Positions 1-10,142 are shown, numbered from the stretch's first letter. The stretch: DNA of 64,000 nt from Sphaerochaeta associata (GCF_022869165.1 NZ_CP094929.1:310001-374000); one strand, 5' to 3'. The notes: a model not told the origin generated them from the letters alone. Program-made: numbers and translations.

Positions 1-1
1 C

Positions 2-994
2 GTATCAAAGCTGAAGAAGATAAAAAAGGAGTATGATCTCGAATCGGTAATCAGCTTTTTAGATGGGGCAAATATTGTCAATGTACTGGCTCGAGTAAAC
101 AAATCTCACGCATTTGTTTCCATTCGGAATCATCATAGTTCTGAGATTAGTTACTATGAGAAACGAATTCAATTCCTTCATAAACTGCTAATGGGCAATA
201 TTTATAGAAGAGCTGCAGGTGTTATTTGTGTTTCCAAGCTTATCGCATCCGATATACATAAGAACTATAACGTACCTCAAAATTTGATTTCAGTATTGTA
301 TAATCCATACAATACTGATGAGATTCTGAGATTTAGTCGATTCCCTACCGACCAATCATTTAAAAATTTTAAAAGCACCAAAACTAAACTGTTATGTAGT
401 ACAGGTCGGCTACAGCATCAAAAAGGGTTTTGGCATTTATTAAAGATTTTCAGTTTGCTCAATCCTGAACAAGAAAAACTGGGTCTTGTAATCATCGGAG
501 ATGGAGAACAGCAGAAAGAGTTATTAGGATTAGCAAAATCTCTTCGTATTGAAAACTCAGTTTTCTTCGCAGGGTATCAAAAAAATCCATTTCCCATTAT
601 TGCACAATGCGATTTATACATTTTGACCTCATTATTTGAAGGATTTCCAAATGCGATGGTCGAAGCAATGTGCTTAGGGCTACCAATTATAGCTGCTGAT
701 TGTCAGAGTGGACCACGAGAAATTCTTGCTCCTGAATTGGAGATTGAATTAGATTCTGTTATCGAGCCACTTTATGGATCATATGGCTTGTTGATGCCTC
801 CACTATCAAGTAATGAAGATTGGTTGACGCAGATTGATCCTATCGAAAGAAAATGGGCTGCAGAAATCATGAAATGGAATAAGGATTCTGATAAGCTTTC
901 CTCTTATGCGAATAAAAGTGTTGAGCGTGCTCGCGAGTTCTCTGAAGAGTCTTGTTATCAGCGGTTGGTAGAAATAGTTTTAAGTAATAAGTAG
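2..994 (+). CDS. Family 4 glycosyltransferase, 5' end outside window
   Basis: The reading frame is open from base 2, well before the first internal ATG at 191, so the gene enters from the left edge and lacks its N-terminus here. The visible part is the C-terminal half of a GT-B fold enzyme. It has a donor-binding segment (LLCSTGRLQHQKGFW) and the family hallmark FEGFPNAMVEAMCLGLPII, which holds the conserved glutamates that contact the nucleotide sugar. The likely role is transfer of a sugar to a lipid-linked repeat unit on the cytoplasmic face. It is the first of a run of co-directional polysaccharide genes, 11 bases before the next one. Donor and acceptor cannot be read from sequence. Confidence 0.9.
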   Translation, partial: VSKLKKIKKEYDLESVISFLDGANIVNVLARVNKSHAFVSIRNHHSSEISYYEKRIQFLHKLLMGNIYRRAAGVICVSKLIASDIHKNYNVPQNLISVLYNPYNTDEILRFSRFPTDQSFKNFKSTKTKLLCSTGRLQHQKGFWHLLKIFSLLNPEQEKLGLVIIGDGEQQKELLGLAKSLRIENSVFFAGYQKNPFPIIAQCDLYILTSLFEGFPNAMVEAMCLGLPIIAADCQSGPREILAPELEIELDSVIEPLYGSYGLLMPPLSSNEDWLTQIDPIERKWAAEIMKWNKDSDKLSSYANKSVERAREFSEESCYQRLVEIVLSNK

Positions 995-1005
995 TAGGTC
1001 ACTAA

Positions 1006-2223
1006 GTGATTAAGTCTTCCCAAACCAGTAAAAATAGAAAATTTTCAAATAGATTATATGATTTTGTAATGATATTGTTCCTTGTTTTTTTTATTGCATT
1101 TGCGAATGTAAGGCCTGCATATGTGATTATTGAAATTGTTTTTATTGGAGTATTTCTCATACGAGCGTTTACGAGAAACATGAGGCTTGAATTTTATGCT
1201 TATTGGAGTATTGCTTATCTACTGGTTGGATTGGTTTCAGCGATATTCTCGAGTTATATTACAGTCTCTTTTCAGATGCTAATTTCAACTATTCAAGTAC
1301 TTGTTGTTACAAACCTATTATTACCTTATATTCGAGACAATGAAAGAAATTGTGATTTATTTCAAATAGGGATTATCCTTGCGATTGCATCTTTAGGTAT
1401 ACGCTTAATTGTGACAACTCCTTTTTCTAGTTTAGGGCTCATGAGGGCAGGTTCATCAATTGGATATAATGCAAATGAATTTGGATTCATTTTCGCTTAT
1501 GGGACAACTGTTCTTTCATATCTATTCCTAGAAAATAGAAAAAAAATTTACCTCCCCATTATTGTTGTATTTTCCATTTTATGCTTGTTGTCTGGGTCGA
1601 GAACTGCTTTAGCAGTGATGCTGATATCATTTTCAATTCAAATCATCGGACATTATACCCAGCAAGGTGATATATTAAAATTCATTAAGGGAATATTCTT
1701 TCTTGGAGTAATTTTAATATTACTTATTATCCTAATTACTCAAAATGAGGTGCTATACGATATTCTTGGAAGAAGAGTAGTAACATTTTTTGAATCCTTA
1801 ACAGGTAGAGAAACTAGCGAAGGGAGCACACTCATCAGGTTATCGATGATAAGTGATGCATTAGATTTGTTTGTAAAAAAGCCGCTTCTAGGGTCAGGTC
1901 TGAATACTTTTAGGATATATAGTGGTTATGGAACATATTCACATAACAACTATACTGAACTTCTTGTATCTATTGGATTAGTTGGAATATTTATCTATTA
2001 TTCTCTTTTCATTTGGCTTTTAATAAAAGTAATAAGGCTATATAAAACAACTAAAGAGGGAAAATATATTTGTGTAGTAGCTTTAGTTTTTGCAGCATTG
2101 ATTGGAGATTTGGGTACTGTCTCATATTATAGTGAATCTTTGTATGTAATATGGCTTTTTTTTGTGTCTTTGATTGATAGAAAAAGCATTAACAGTAGGA
2201 AAATGCTAGGCGTCTCCTACTAG
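1006..2223 (+). CDS. Wzy/O-antigen ligase-like membrane protein
   Basis: A 405-residue, very hydrophobic protein with about ten predicted membrane spans. The large loop and the motif near the C-terminus (LLGSGLNTFRIYSGYG, then SHNNYTELL) match the Wzy_C/O-antigen ligase superfamily. Such proteins polymerise or ligate lipid-linked repeat units on the periplasmic side. The start is GTG at 1006, with only a weak ribosome site in the 11-base gap after the glycosyltransferase. Polymerase and ligase cannot be told apart from sequence. The presence of a flippase in the same locus favours polymerase. Confidence 0.8.
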   Translation: MIKSSQTSKNRKFSNRLYDFVMILFLVFFIAFANVRPAYVIIEIVFIGVFLIRAFTRNMRLEFYAYWSIAYLLVGLVSAIFSSYITVSFQMLISTIQVLVVTNLLLPYIRDNERNCDLFQIGIILAIASLGIRLIVTTPFSSLGLMRAGSSIGYNANEFGFIFAYGTTVLSYLFLENRKKIYLPIIVVFSILCLLSGSRTALAVMLISFSIQIIGHYTQQGDILKFIKGIFFLGVILILLIILITQNEVLYDILGRRVVTFFESLTGRETSEGSTLIRLSMISDALDLFVKKPLLGSGLNTFRIYSGYGTYSHNNYTELLVSIGLVGIFIYYSLFIWLLIKVIRLYKTTKEGKYICVVALVFAALIGDLGTVSYYSESLYVIWLFFVSLIDRKSINSRKMLGVSY

Positions 2224-2297
2224 GGCGAAGCGATTCCGAGTTTCTATAATGTATTCAATTATATATCTATTTTCTATAACGGGGTTCATAGTTCATT

Positions 2298-3218
2298 ATG
2301 AATTTTAAAACGTTTAAAAGAATCCGTAAAGGTATTGAGAATCCTTCATTGATTTGTTTATTCTTGTTGGATAAGAGACTGTCAAGGGTTTTGTCAGATA
2401 AGGCCCAAATATCTCTTCTTTATAGATTTCGAATAGGAAGAAAGCCCAATCTCAGTAATCCAATTACTTTCAATGAAAAACTCCAATGGCTCAAGCTACA
2501 TGATCGAAACCCGCAGTATACCAATTTAGTAGATAAATATACGGTCCGTGAGCATATTAGAAATACCATCGGTGATAAATATCTAGTCCCTTTGCTTGGA
2601 GTATATGATTCAGTGGATGAGATTGATTATGCCAAATTGCCAAATCAGTTTGTATTAAAACCAACCCATACTTCGGGAAATGTTATTATTTGTAGAGACA
2701 AGGATGCTCTTGATATTAAGGTAACTAATAAAACACTGAAAGAATGGATGAAACGAGAGTATTTCTGGTATCAGAGAGAATGGCCTTATAAAAATATAAA
2801 GCCAAGAATTATTTGTGAGGAATTGCTTGTTGATGACACACAAGTAGATTTGATGGATTATAAAATACTTTGTTTTAATGGAGAGCCTAAATGTCTATTC
2901 GTCTGCTTAGATCGAAGAAGTCCAAGTGGATTGAAAGTTGATTTCTATGATTTGAATTGGACCCCTCTTCCTTTTGAGCGGCATTATCCAAGAAGTGGAA
3001 AGTTCATTGAAAAGCCAGAGTGTTTTGAAGAATTATTGGAATTGTCAAAGATTTTGTCGAGAGGAATTTCGTTTGTAAGAGTCGATTTCTATATTGTAAA
3101 TAAGCAAATTAAATTTGGCGAACTGACTTTTTACCCTGGATCTGGTCTAGAAGAATTTACTCCTGAAGAATATGACAAAACTCTTGGAAATTGGCTAGAT
3201 CTATCCAAAGAAAAATAG
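2298..3218 (+). CDS. TupA-like ATP-grasp polysaccharide protein
   Basis: A 306-residue protein with the features of the TupA-like ATP-grasp family found in teichuronopeptide and capsule loci: an N-terminal NPITFNEKLQWLKLHDRNP block, an FVLKPTHTSGN lysine/glycine segment for ATP, and C-terminal FVRVDFYIV and GELTFYPGSG blocks. Members are thought to form amide bonds between a carboxylate and an amine on the polymer, but the substrate is not established. It sits 74 bases after the Wzy-like gene and 12 bases before the DUF362 gene. Confidence 0.8.
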   Translation: MNFKTFKRIRKGIENPSLICLFLLDKRLSRVLSDKAQISLLYRFRIGRKPNLSNPITFNEKLQWLKLHDRNPQYTNLVDKYTVREHIRNTIGDKYLVPLLGVYDSVDEIDYAKLPNQFVLKPTHTSGNVIICRDKDALDIKVTNKTLKEWMKREYFWYQREWPYKNIKPRIICEELLVDDTQVDLMDYKILCFNGEPKCLFVCLDRRSPSGLKVDFYDLNWTPLPFERHYPRSGKFIEKPECFEELLELSKILSRGISFVRVDFYIVNKQIKFGELTFYPGSGLEEFTPEEYDKTLGNWLDLSKEK

Positions 3219-3230
3219 GAGATACGAATA

Positions 3231-4679
3231 TTGAAAGAGGATGTTTATATTGGAGAAACTGATTTGATACAGTATCCCCAAAGTCAATATTATTCACCAG
3301 CTATTCAATATCCAGAATACTGTTATAGAGACGTAACATTGGAGAAAAATGAAGTATATGATACTATTCGGCAAGGATTCTTTGAATTAGGTTATGATTG
3401 TGAAAATTATGGGAAACCGAATTGGAATCCATTGGGGACGATTATTCAGAAAGGTGACACTGTATTAATTAAGCCAAATTGGGTGTTTCATAAAAACGTT
3501 GAACCTATAAGTCATGATATGGACTGTATGGTAACCCATCCATCAATTCTCAGGGTTGTAATTGATTATGTGTTAATTGCACTTGGGGGTACAGGAAGGG
3601 TCATTATTGGAGATTCTCCTATACAACTTTGTGATCTGAAAGAATTAATGGAAGTTCATGGATACAATCGATTATGGGATTTTTATAAAGAGAGAAATAT
3701 TAGTTTAGAGATTGTAGATTTCCGAGGTGTAATCGCAAGAATTGAGAAGGACCGAACTTTCACTGGAGAAGTAGATGATAATTTGGGTATACTGGTTAAG
3801 CTAAATGAAATGTCTGCATTTCATGAGAAGGCACATGCTGATAATTTCCGAATAACAAATTATCCTCCGGCAGAACTTCGCAAACATCATACACAATCAG
3901 TTCACGAGTACAATATTCATCCATTCGTCCTTGAAGCGAATGTAATAATCAATCTTCCAAAGCCGAAAGCTCATAGAAAGGCTGGTATCACGGCTTGTAT
4001 GAAGAATTTTGTTGGCATAAATTCAAGGAAAGAATGTCTTCCTCATCATACAAAATATTCAATTGATGAAGGTGGTGATGAGTACTATAGAAGAAGTTAT
4101 TTAAGATCTATATCATCAGACCTAAGAGATATTTATTTAACTCTAGCATATAATAAAAATAGATATACAAAATTTTTAAGCTTCTACACAAGTATCATAG
4201 ATAAGTTGGGAAGGATTCTTTCAAGAGATAATTATTCAGAAGGTAGTTGGTATGGTAATGATACAATTTGGAGAACCATAATCGATTTAAATCTAATACT
4301 AAAGTATTCTAATAAACTCGGGAAGATTCAGAATCAGCCGCAGCGAAGAGTTCTAAATATTTGTGATATGATTATAGTTGGAGAGAAAGAGGGGCCTATG
4401 GAACCTTCTCCTAAACCTATTGGCTTGATTCTGTTAGGAAATGATAGTCTCCTTTGTGATATTGTTATCAGCAAGATTTTCGGTTGTAATTATAAAAAGA
4501 TTAAGTACATCGATTATTTGATAAAGTTGGATGGAGCTCCGGATATTTCTAAACTGAATATCATGTATAATCAATCCAATATTTCATATGAAGAATTTTT
4601 ATCACCAATAGAATGGCAGATTGAGTTTTCTGCTGGTTGGAATAATTTTTTATCTACAAGATCTAAGCTTATATACTAA
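3231..4679 (+). CDS. DUF362 domain protein in polysaccharide locus
   Basis: A 482-residue protein starting at TTG 3231 behind an AATAGGAG ribosome site. It has the DUF362 blocks VLIKPNWV, THPSILRVVIDYVL and GDSPIQ early on, and NLPKPKAHRKAGITACMKN in the middle. The CX2CX2C ferredoxin segments found in some DUF362 proteins are not visible. DUF362 proteins recur in polysaccharide clusters, but their reaction is not established. It lies between the ATP-grasp gene and a GT2 gene and is probably co-transcribed with them. Confidence 0.75.
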   Translation: MKEDVYIGETDLIQYPQSQYYSPAIQYPEYCYRDVTLEKNEVYDTIRQGFFELGYDCENYGKPNWNPLGTIIQKGDTVLIKPNWVFHKNVEPISHDMDCMVTHPSILRVVIDYVLIALGGTGRVIIGDSPIQLCDLKELMEVHGYNRLWDFYKERNISLEIVDFRGVIARIEKDRTFTGEVDDNLGILVKLNEMSAFHEKAHADNFRITNYPPAELRKHHTQSVHEYNIHPFVLEANVIINLPKPKAHRKAGITACMKNFVGINSRKECLPHHTKYSIDEGGDEYYRRSYLRSISSDLRDIYLTLAYNKNRYTKFLSFYTSIIDKLGRILSRDNYSEGSWYGNDTIWRTIIDLNLILKYSNKLGKIQNQPQRRVLNICDMIIVGEKEGPMEPSPKPIGLILLGNDSLLCDIVISKIFGCNYKKIKYIDYLIKLDGAPDISKLNIMYNQSNISYEEFLSPIEWQIEFSAGWNNFLSTRSKLIY

Positions 4680-4693
4680 TTTGAAGAGATATT

Positions 4694-5722
4694 ATGAAAT
4701 TTAGCCTACTAATACCTGTTTATAATGTAGAGAATTATCTGAGAGATTGTTTAGACTCGGTTATTTCACAGGTATTTGATGATTTTGAGGTAATCTGTGT
4801 TGATGATGGTTCTACAGATTCTTCGGGTAAGATTTGTGACGAGTACAAAGCTCAATATCCTGAGAGGATATCAGTAATTCATAAAGTTAATGAAGGCTTG
4901 GTTAGTGCAAGACGGATTGGACTAAAAAATGCTATTGGTGAATATGTTTGTTTTTTGGATTCTGATGATTTCATTGTCCCATATTTTTTTGAAGTATTAT
5001 TTCAAGAAATTCAGAGCTGCAATCCTGATATTGTGATATTTGGATATAATAGAGTAGATTTGTTTGGGAAATTTGTTGAAGAGGTTTCTCCTCCGCTAAC
5101 TGGAGGTAGATATACTTTACAAGAAATGAGTAAAATAAGAGACATTGTAGTATCATCTGATAAGTTGAATAATTTGTGTTTTAAATGTATTAAGTCAGAA
5201 ATAGTTGATATCGATACTGACTATACAAAATATTACTCAATCAGAAATGGTGAGGATTTGATTCAAAGCCTTCCAATATTTGATAAAGCAACCACGATAT
5301 CTGTTATTAAGGATTGTTTATATTTATATAGGTCAAGCCCTAATAGTATGACTAATTCAAGAATTAGTATTAATAATATTAATTCATGGTTGGCAATGTA
5401 TTCTGTTCTGTGTGAGTATGCTGAGAGATGGGGATATCCAGAGAGTGTTTATCGTCAAAGATTTGGCATTATTTTGAAGAGTATTTTTTCAAGTCTGATA
5501 ATAAATAGATATGCAGACGCTATTCATAAAAAGAGTGAACAAAATGAATTGCTAAATAGGTTGATGGAGAATGATTTCCAGACTGCCTTACAATTATTTC
5601 GACCAAAAAAGTTATCAATAGAACAATTTTATAAATACATCCTAATTCCCAAGTCGCGTTTAATTGCAAGGATTTCTCTTGTTGTTTTGGGAGATTGTTA
5701 TAGGTGGTTGAAAAAGTATTGA
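4694..5722 (+). CDS. GT2 family glycosyltransferase
   Basis: A 342-residue protein with a canonical GT-A N-terminus: LLIPVYNVENYLRDCLDSV, then the nucleotide-binding VDDGSTD, and the metal-binding LDSDD near residue 92. The C-terminal 150 residues are helical and probably set acceptor choice. It likely adds one sugar to the repeat unit. It is followed after three bases by a second GT2 gene with a similar N-terminus, consistent with local duplication and divergence. Confidence 0.88.
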   Translation: MKFSLLIPVYNVENYLRDCLDSVISQVFDDFEVICVDDGSTDSSGKICDEYKAQYPERISVIHKVNEGLVSARRIGLKNAIGEYVCFLDSDDFIVPYFFEVLFQEIQSCNPDIVIFGYNRVDLFGKFVEEVSPPLTGGRYTLQEMSKIRDIVVSSDKLNNLCFKCIKSEIVDIDTDYTKYYSIRNGEDLIQSLPIFDKATTISVIKDCLYLYRSSPNSMTNSRISINNINSWLAMYSVLCEYAERWGYPESVYRQRFGIILKSIFSSLIINRYADAIHKKSEQNELLNRLMENDFQTALQLFRPKKLSIEQFYKYILIPKSRLIARISLVVLGDCYRWLKKY

Positions 5723-5725
5723 TTT

Positions 5726-6310
5726 ATGGGGATGCAACCAAAATTGAGTAAATATTTATTTTCTGTAATTCTACCAGTCTATAATGCGCAAAAATATCTT
5801 TGTTCTTGTTTGGACTCACTACTATCTCAATCATTTTCCAATTATGAGATTATTGCAGTCAATGATGGATCAACAGATGGTTCAAAAAAAATTCTTGATG
5901 ATTATACTAAAAAAGATGCTCGTATAAGGGTGATAGATAAACTAAATCAAGGCCCATTATTAGCAAGAGTTGATGCTATTCGCTTGGCGGATTCAGAGTA
6001 TTGCGTTTTTGTAGATTCTGATGATTGTGTCTCGCCTGATTTTTTCAGTACTCTTTTTAATGAGCTTTGTAGTAAAAGGCATGATATTTATATATATAAC
6101 TATGAATTAATTTCTATTGATAATACTATTATTGAAAAAGCTGATACATTGTTTATTGATCAGTCAATCTTCTATGGAGAAAGTAAAAAGGAATTATATA
6201 AAAAAGTCCTTGAAGCAAAACTAAATTCTCTATGCATTAAAGCGATAAAAACCAAATTGCTAACCATCGGTACCACGTACAACGTCCACAACTTCCACAG
6301 GAATCGCTGA
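5726..6310 (+). pseudogene. GT2 glycosyltransferase truncated by 109-bp repeat
   Basis: The frame encodes a GT2 N-terminus (SVILPVYNAQKYLCSCLDSL, VNDGSTDGS, VDSDD) but ends near residue 180, where repeat copy 1 begins at 6266. The last residues are read from repeat sequence until a stop at 6310. Related GT2 proteins in this locus are about 340 residues long, so roughly the C-terminal half is missing. The catalytic GT-A half is intact, so residual function cannot be excluded, but loss of function is likely. Confidence 0.8.
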
Positions 6311-6374
6311 AAGGGGCCTCCAGGGCCTGATTTCGGGAGAACCGGTACCGTGTACCTTGTCCACAAAATCCACA
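6266..6374 (+). repeat. 109-bp dispersed repeat, copy 1
   Basis: This is the first of five full copies in the window, all 109 bp and all in the same orientation. Each starts ATCGGTACC and consists of AT, a 32-bp direct repeat, a 43-bp core containing GGGGCCTCCAGGGCCT, and a second, diverged 32-bp direct repeat ending TCCACA or a close variant. Here the two 32-bp arms match at 25 of 32 positions. This copy cuts off the upstream GT2 gene and is followed 29 bases later by an intact GT2 gene. Confidence 0.92.
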
Positions 6375-6403
6375 GCAACGATAACAATTTTAAGGACTTT
6401 TAG

Positions 6404-7441
6404 ATGACAGACATGCACATAAATGAGCAAAATCTTACTGAACAAGTGATAAAAGAAAATTGGCAAAGCCCAGATATCCAAGTTAGTATTGTTTGTACTG
6501 CTTATAATCACGAACCGTTTATCAGAGATGCTATAGAAGGATTTCTATCTCAAAAAACCAATTTTGCATTTGAGATAATTATTCATGATGATGCATCTAC
6601 AGATGAAACTCCAAATATCATCATGGAGTATTATCCACGCTTCCCGGGTATTATAATCCCAATTCTTCAAAAAGAAAATCAATACTCAAAAGGGACTAGA
6701 ATTTTCTCAACATTTCTCAACCCAATAATTAGAGGAAAATACATAGCACATTGTGAAGGGGATGATTATTGGATTGATCCAGAAAAGTTACAGAAACAGT
6801 TTGATGCTTTAGAGGAAAACCAAACCTGTGATATCTGTTTTCATCCAGCAAAAGCATTGTACCCAAATGGTACTTCAAGAATTATGTGTCTACACAGCAA
6901 ATCCAAAAAAAAAATATTCTCTATAGGTGATGTGATTCTCGGTGGAGGTGGATTTATGCCAACCGCTTCTCTGTTTTATAGAAAGGAAATAAGAACTTCT
7001 GTTGATGCGTTTTTTGAAAAATATGGGAAATTTCCTGTTGGGGATGTAATGCTACAATTCCTTGCATCTAGAAGGGGGGGAGCCTTATACCTACCTATGA
7101 TTGGATCAGTTTATCGTGTAAGGTCACTAGGAAGCTGGTCTTCCAGAATGATGAATGATTCAAACTTTGCAAAAGAAGTTCAGAAGAAAAGTATATTATG
7201 GAATGAAAAACTCAACGAATTCACTAGTTATGAATATAATTATTACTTTAGAAAAAAAATTACTAGGATTCTTTTAAGCTACGTTACAAACCCATATATG
7301 GAGAAAGATGAAAGAATATATTTTTTACAAAATTATTCAAGCTATTTAGATAAAACGTTAAAAATTAGATGTAAAATATTATTCCTTTTAAGATACTTGA
7401 AAAAATTCGCCAAACAGAGTTTTTCTAGATATGCAAGATGA
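6404..7441 (+). CDS. GT2 family glycosyltransferase downstream of repeat
   Basis: A 345-residue GT2 enzyme starting 29 bases after repeat copy 1, with an AAGGAC ribosome site. Motifs are VSIVCTAYNHEPFIRDAIEG, IHDDASTDETP and CEGDDYW, the last being the metal-binding acidic pair. It overlaps the flippase start by four bases (ATGA), indicating translational coupling. A run of seven G (7074-7080) inside the coding frame is a possible slippage site. Because it begins right after the repeat, it may have arrived with it as a unit. Confidence 0.87.
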   Translation: MTDMHINEQNLTEQVIKENWQSPDIQVSIVCTAYNHEPFIRDAIEGFLSQKTNFAFEIIIHDDASTDETPNIIMEYYPRFPGIIIPILQKENQYSKGTRIFSTFLNPIIRGKYIAHCEGDDYWIDPEKLQKQFDALEENQTCDICFHPAKALYPNGTSRIMCLHSKSKKKIFSIGDVILGGGGFMPTASLFYRKEIRTSVDAFFEKYGKFPVGDVMLQFLASRRGGALYLPMIGSVYRVRSLGSWSSRMMNDSNFAKEVQKKSILWNEKLNEFTSYEYNYYFRKKITRILLSYVTNPYMEKDERIYFLQNYSSYLDKTLKIRCKILFLLRYLKKFAKQSFSRYAR

Positions 7442-8901
7442 ACAAGAATCCCAATTCCATAAATAACTCAATTATTGGCGGCTTGCTCTGGAAACTTCTC
7501 GAACGCTTCGGCACCCAAGGCCTCCAATTCATCATCCAAATCATTCTTGCTCGCCTCCTTCTTCCTTCTGACTACGGAATACTAGCTTTAGTAGTTATTT
7601 TCATTACTATTGCAAACGTTTTTGTTCAGAGTGGGTTGAGTACCTCACTCATTCAGAAGAAAGTTGTCGATCAAGTTGATTATTCTTCTGTATTTTATGT
7701 CAGTCTTGGAATAGCAGGAATTCTTTATATAATACTTTTTCTCGTAGCCCCATTTATTGGAGCATTCTACGAGAATGACAGTTTGGCTCTAGTTCTTCGA
7801 GTTCTTGCATTAACTCTCTTCCCTGGAGCCTTCAATTCTATTCAAAATGCGATTGTCTCCAGAACAATGCAATTTAAACGGTTATTTTACAGTAGTGTAG
7901 GAGCTGGTATAGTTTCAGGTATCATTGGAATATATCTCGCATATCATGGTTTTGGGATATGGGCACTTGTATGGCAGCAACTAATTAATCAAATAAATAT
8001 TACCTTGATACTTTGGTTTACTGTCAAATGGAGACCAACACTTCAGTTCTCTTTGGAACGAGTAAAAGTATTATTCTCCTTTGGGTGGAAACTTCTTGTT
8101 TCTTCCCTAATAGACACTACCTACCGTGATCTTAGAAGCTTAATAATTGGAAAAGTATATACTCCCGCAATGTTGGGCTACTACAATAGAGGTCAACAAT
8201 TTCCTCAATTAATTATTAGCAATATCAATGGCTCAATCCAATCAGTCATGCTCCCGGCATTAGCAGCACAGCAAGACTATGCAGATCGAGTCAAGTCCAT
8301 GATGCGTCGCTCCATTGTAACAAGTTGCTTTATCGTGTTTCCTATGATGGTAGGCCTCGCTGTTGTTGCTGAACCCTTAGTATTGCTACTTCTCACCGAG
8401 AAGTGGTTGCCTTCAGTTCCCTTTATACAGATTTTTTGTTTTTCCTACGCTTTGTGGCCAATACATACTGCTAACCTTCAAGCCATCAACGCAATGGGCA
8501 GAAGTGATATCTTCCTAAAGCTAGAGATCATCAAGAAGATCCTAGGACTAAGTATTCTTGCAGTTGCTCTTCCCTTTGGCGTGTACGTATTAGCACTGAG
8601 TGGGGTAATGAGTGGAATCATTTCATCCTTCATCAATGCATATCCCAATAAGAAACTCTTAAATTATGGTTATGGTGAACAAATCAAAGACATTTTGCCT
8701 TCTTTGTTCCTTTCTCTCGTTATGGGGGTAATTGTCTACCTGCTATTGTTCCTAGGGTTATCTCCACTCATTACCATGCTTCTACAGATAGGTGTTGGGA
8801 CCATTGTCTATGTGGGGCTTGCTCTTCTGTTTAAGTTAGAATGCTTTACCTACCTTGTACAAACACTTTTATCATTAGTTAAGGGTAAACATAACTCTTA
8901 A
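7438..8901 (+). CDS. Wzx-like polysaccharide flippase
   Basis: A 487-residue membrane protein with about 12-14 predicted spans and the MOP/PST-family N-terminus (GLLWKLLERFGTQGLQFIIQ). It most resembles the WzxC branch that flips lipid-linked repeat units across the inner membrane. Its start overlaps the upstream GT2 gene by four bases. With the Wzy-like protein at 1006-2223 it supports a Wzx/Wzy-dependent export pathway. The first 130 bases look more GC-rich than the rest of the gene, hinting at mosaic ancestry. Confidence 0.88.
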   Translation: MNKNPNSINNSIIGGLLWKLLERFGTQGLQFIIQIILARLLLPSDYGILALVVIFITIANVFVQSGLSTSLIQKKVVDQVDYSSVFYVSLGIAGILYIILFLVAPFIGAFYENDSLALVLRVLALTLFPGAFNSIQNAIVSRTMQFKRLFYSSVGAGIVSGIIGIYLAYHGFGIWALVWQQLINQINITLILWFTVKWRPTLQFSLERVKVLFSFGWKLLVSSLIDTTYRDLRSLIIGKVYTPAMLGYYNRGQQFPQLIISNINGSIQSVMLPALAAQQDYADRVKSMMRRSIVTSCFIVFPMMVGLAVVAEPLVLLLLTEKWLPSVPFIQIFCFSYALWPIHTANLQAINAMGRSDIFLKLEIIKKILGLSILAVALPFGVYVLALSGVMSGIISSFINAYPNKKLLNYGYGEQIKDILPSLFLSLVMGVIVYLLLFLGLSPLITMLLQIGVGTIVYVGLALLFKLECFTYLVQTLLSLVKGKHNS

Positions 8902-8953
8902 TCCTAATAGCAAACATTCGGTTTTCTGTTTCTGATATTTCCCGGAGGCGCTC

Positions 8954-10042
8954 ATGTCCATACTTGTCACTCGCTCCTCTCTTCCTCCTTTTAATGAATA
9001 CATTGAAGAATTGCGCTCAGTATGGGATACCCATTGGTTAACCAATATGGGATCCAAGCATAAGGAATTAGAAGCTTCCCTCTCTTCCTTTCTTGGTGCT
9101 GACTTTCTTTCACTTTTTACTAATGGGCACCTTGCTCTTGAAATGGTCTTGCAAGCATTGGGTCTTTCTGGTGAAGTTATAACCACTCCTTTCAGTTTTG
9201 CCTCTACCACCCATGCAATTGTTCGTAATGGATTGACTCCAGTCTTTTGTGACATAAAACCATCAGACTACACCCTCGACCCTTCCTTACTTGAATCATT
9301 CATTACGGATAAAACCTCTGCAATTCTCCCCGTCCATGTATACGGGAATATCTGTGATGTTGATGCAATTCAGAAGATTGCTGACAAGTATCATCTACGA
9401 GTTATCTATGACGCTGCCCATGCCTTTGCTGAAACCTATAAGGGCAAGGGTATTGGTTCCTTCGGGGATGCTTCCATGTTCAGCTTTCATGCCACCAAGG
9501 TGTTCAATACTATTGAAGGCGGTGCTATAGCTACTTCTGGTGTTGAACTTAAGAAGAAACTAGAAATGATCAAGAACTTTGGAATTAGTGGTCCTGAAGA
9601 TGTTATAGCTGTGGGTGGTAATGCCAAGATGAATGAGTTCCAGGCAGCTATGGGGCTCTGCAATCTTCGGCATTTGAATGAAGAAATTGAGAAACGAAAG
9701 CAGATTGTAGAACGATATCGTAATAACTTGGGTCGAATAGCAGGGATTAAACTTAATTCAATTCCAGTTGATGTAACTGAGAACTACGCTTATTTCCCTG
9801 TGGTCTTTGATCAGTATCGATATACCAGAGACCAGGTATTCGAAAAGCTTAAAGAACATGAAATCTATGCTCGCAAGTACTTCTATCCAACCATCAATAC
9901 CTTTGCATGTTATAGAGACAAGTATGATGCTGCAGAGACTCCTGTAGCTCAGTATATTGCTGAACGTGTTCTTACACTTCCTCTCTATGCAGACCTTTCC
10001 TTGGATGACGTAGATAGAATCTGCTCTATTATTACGAGGTGA
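8954..10042 (+). CDS. DegT/DnrJ/EryC1 family sugar aminotransferase
   Basis: A 362-residue PLP-dependent enzyme. The N-terminal block WDTHWLTNMGSKHKELE is typical of VioA-like dTDP-4-keto-6-deoxyglucose transaminases. DAAHAF supplies the PLP-contacting aspartate and SFHATKVFNTIEGG the lysine that forms the Schiff base. With RmlA and RmlB in the same locus, the likely product is a dTDP-4-amino-4,6-dideoxyhexose, but the exact sugar is inferred. A GGAGG ribosome site precedes the ATG. The stop region doubles as the ribosome site of the next gene. Confidence 0.88.
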   Translation: MSILVTRSSLPPFNEYIEELRSVWDTHWLTNMGSKHKELEASLSSFLGADFLSLFTNGHLALEMVLQALGLSGEVITTPFSFASTTHAIVRNGLTPVFCDIKPSDYTLDPSLLESFITDKTSAILPVHVYGNICDVDAIQKIADKYHLRVIYDAAHAFAETYKGKGIGSFGDASMFSFHATKVFNTIEGGAIATSGVELKKKLEMIKNFGISGPEDVIAVGGNAKMNEFQAAMGLCNLRHLNEEIEKRKQIVERYRNNLGRIAGIKLNSIPVDVTENYAYFPVVFDQYRYTRDQVFEKLKEHEIYARKYFYPTINTFACYRDKYDAAETPVAQYIAERVLTLPLYADLSLDDVDRICSIITR

Positions 10043-10076
10043 ATAGTTGTATGATAAGCAATTGTAGCCATCTGAA

Positions 10077-10082
10077 GGGGGG
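10077..10082 (+). other. G6 homopolymer tract, candidate phase switch
   Basis: Six consecutive G lie 26 bases after the well-placed ATG at 10051. Adding one G fuses that ATG to the acyltransferase frame. As sequenced, the frame from 10051 ends in TAG within 30 codons. Slipped-strand mispairing or a base-calling error could both explain this. Confidence 0.6.
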
Positions 10083-10142
10083 CTTCATCCTGACCCCACA
10101 AAGGAAAGAGACTCAAATCTAGAGCTCTTTCGAATTGTTTCA

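Noticed and set aside
6266-6374. The 109-bp repeat as a minimal CRISPR array (two 32-bp repeats, one 43-bp spacer)
   Set aside because: The 43-bp core is conserved between all copies, the arms are diverged, and there are no cas genes.
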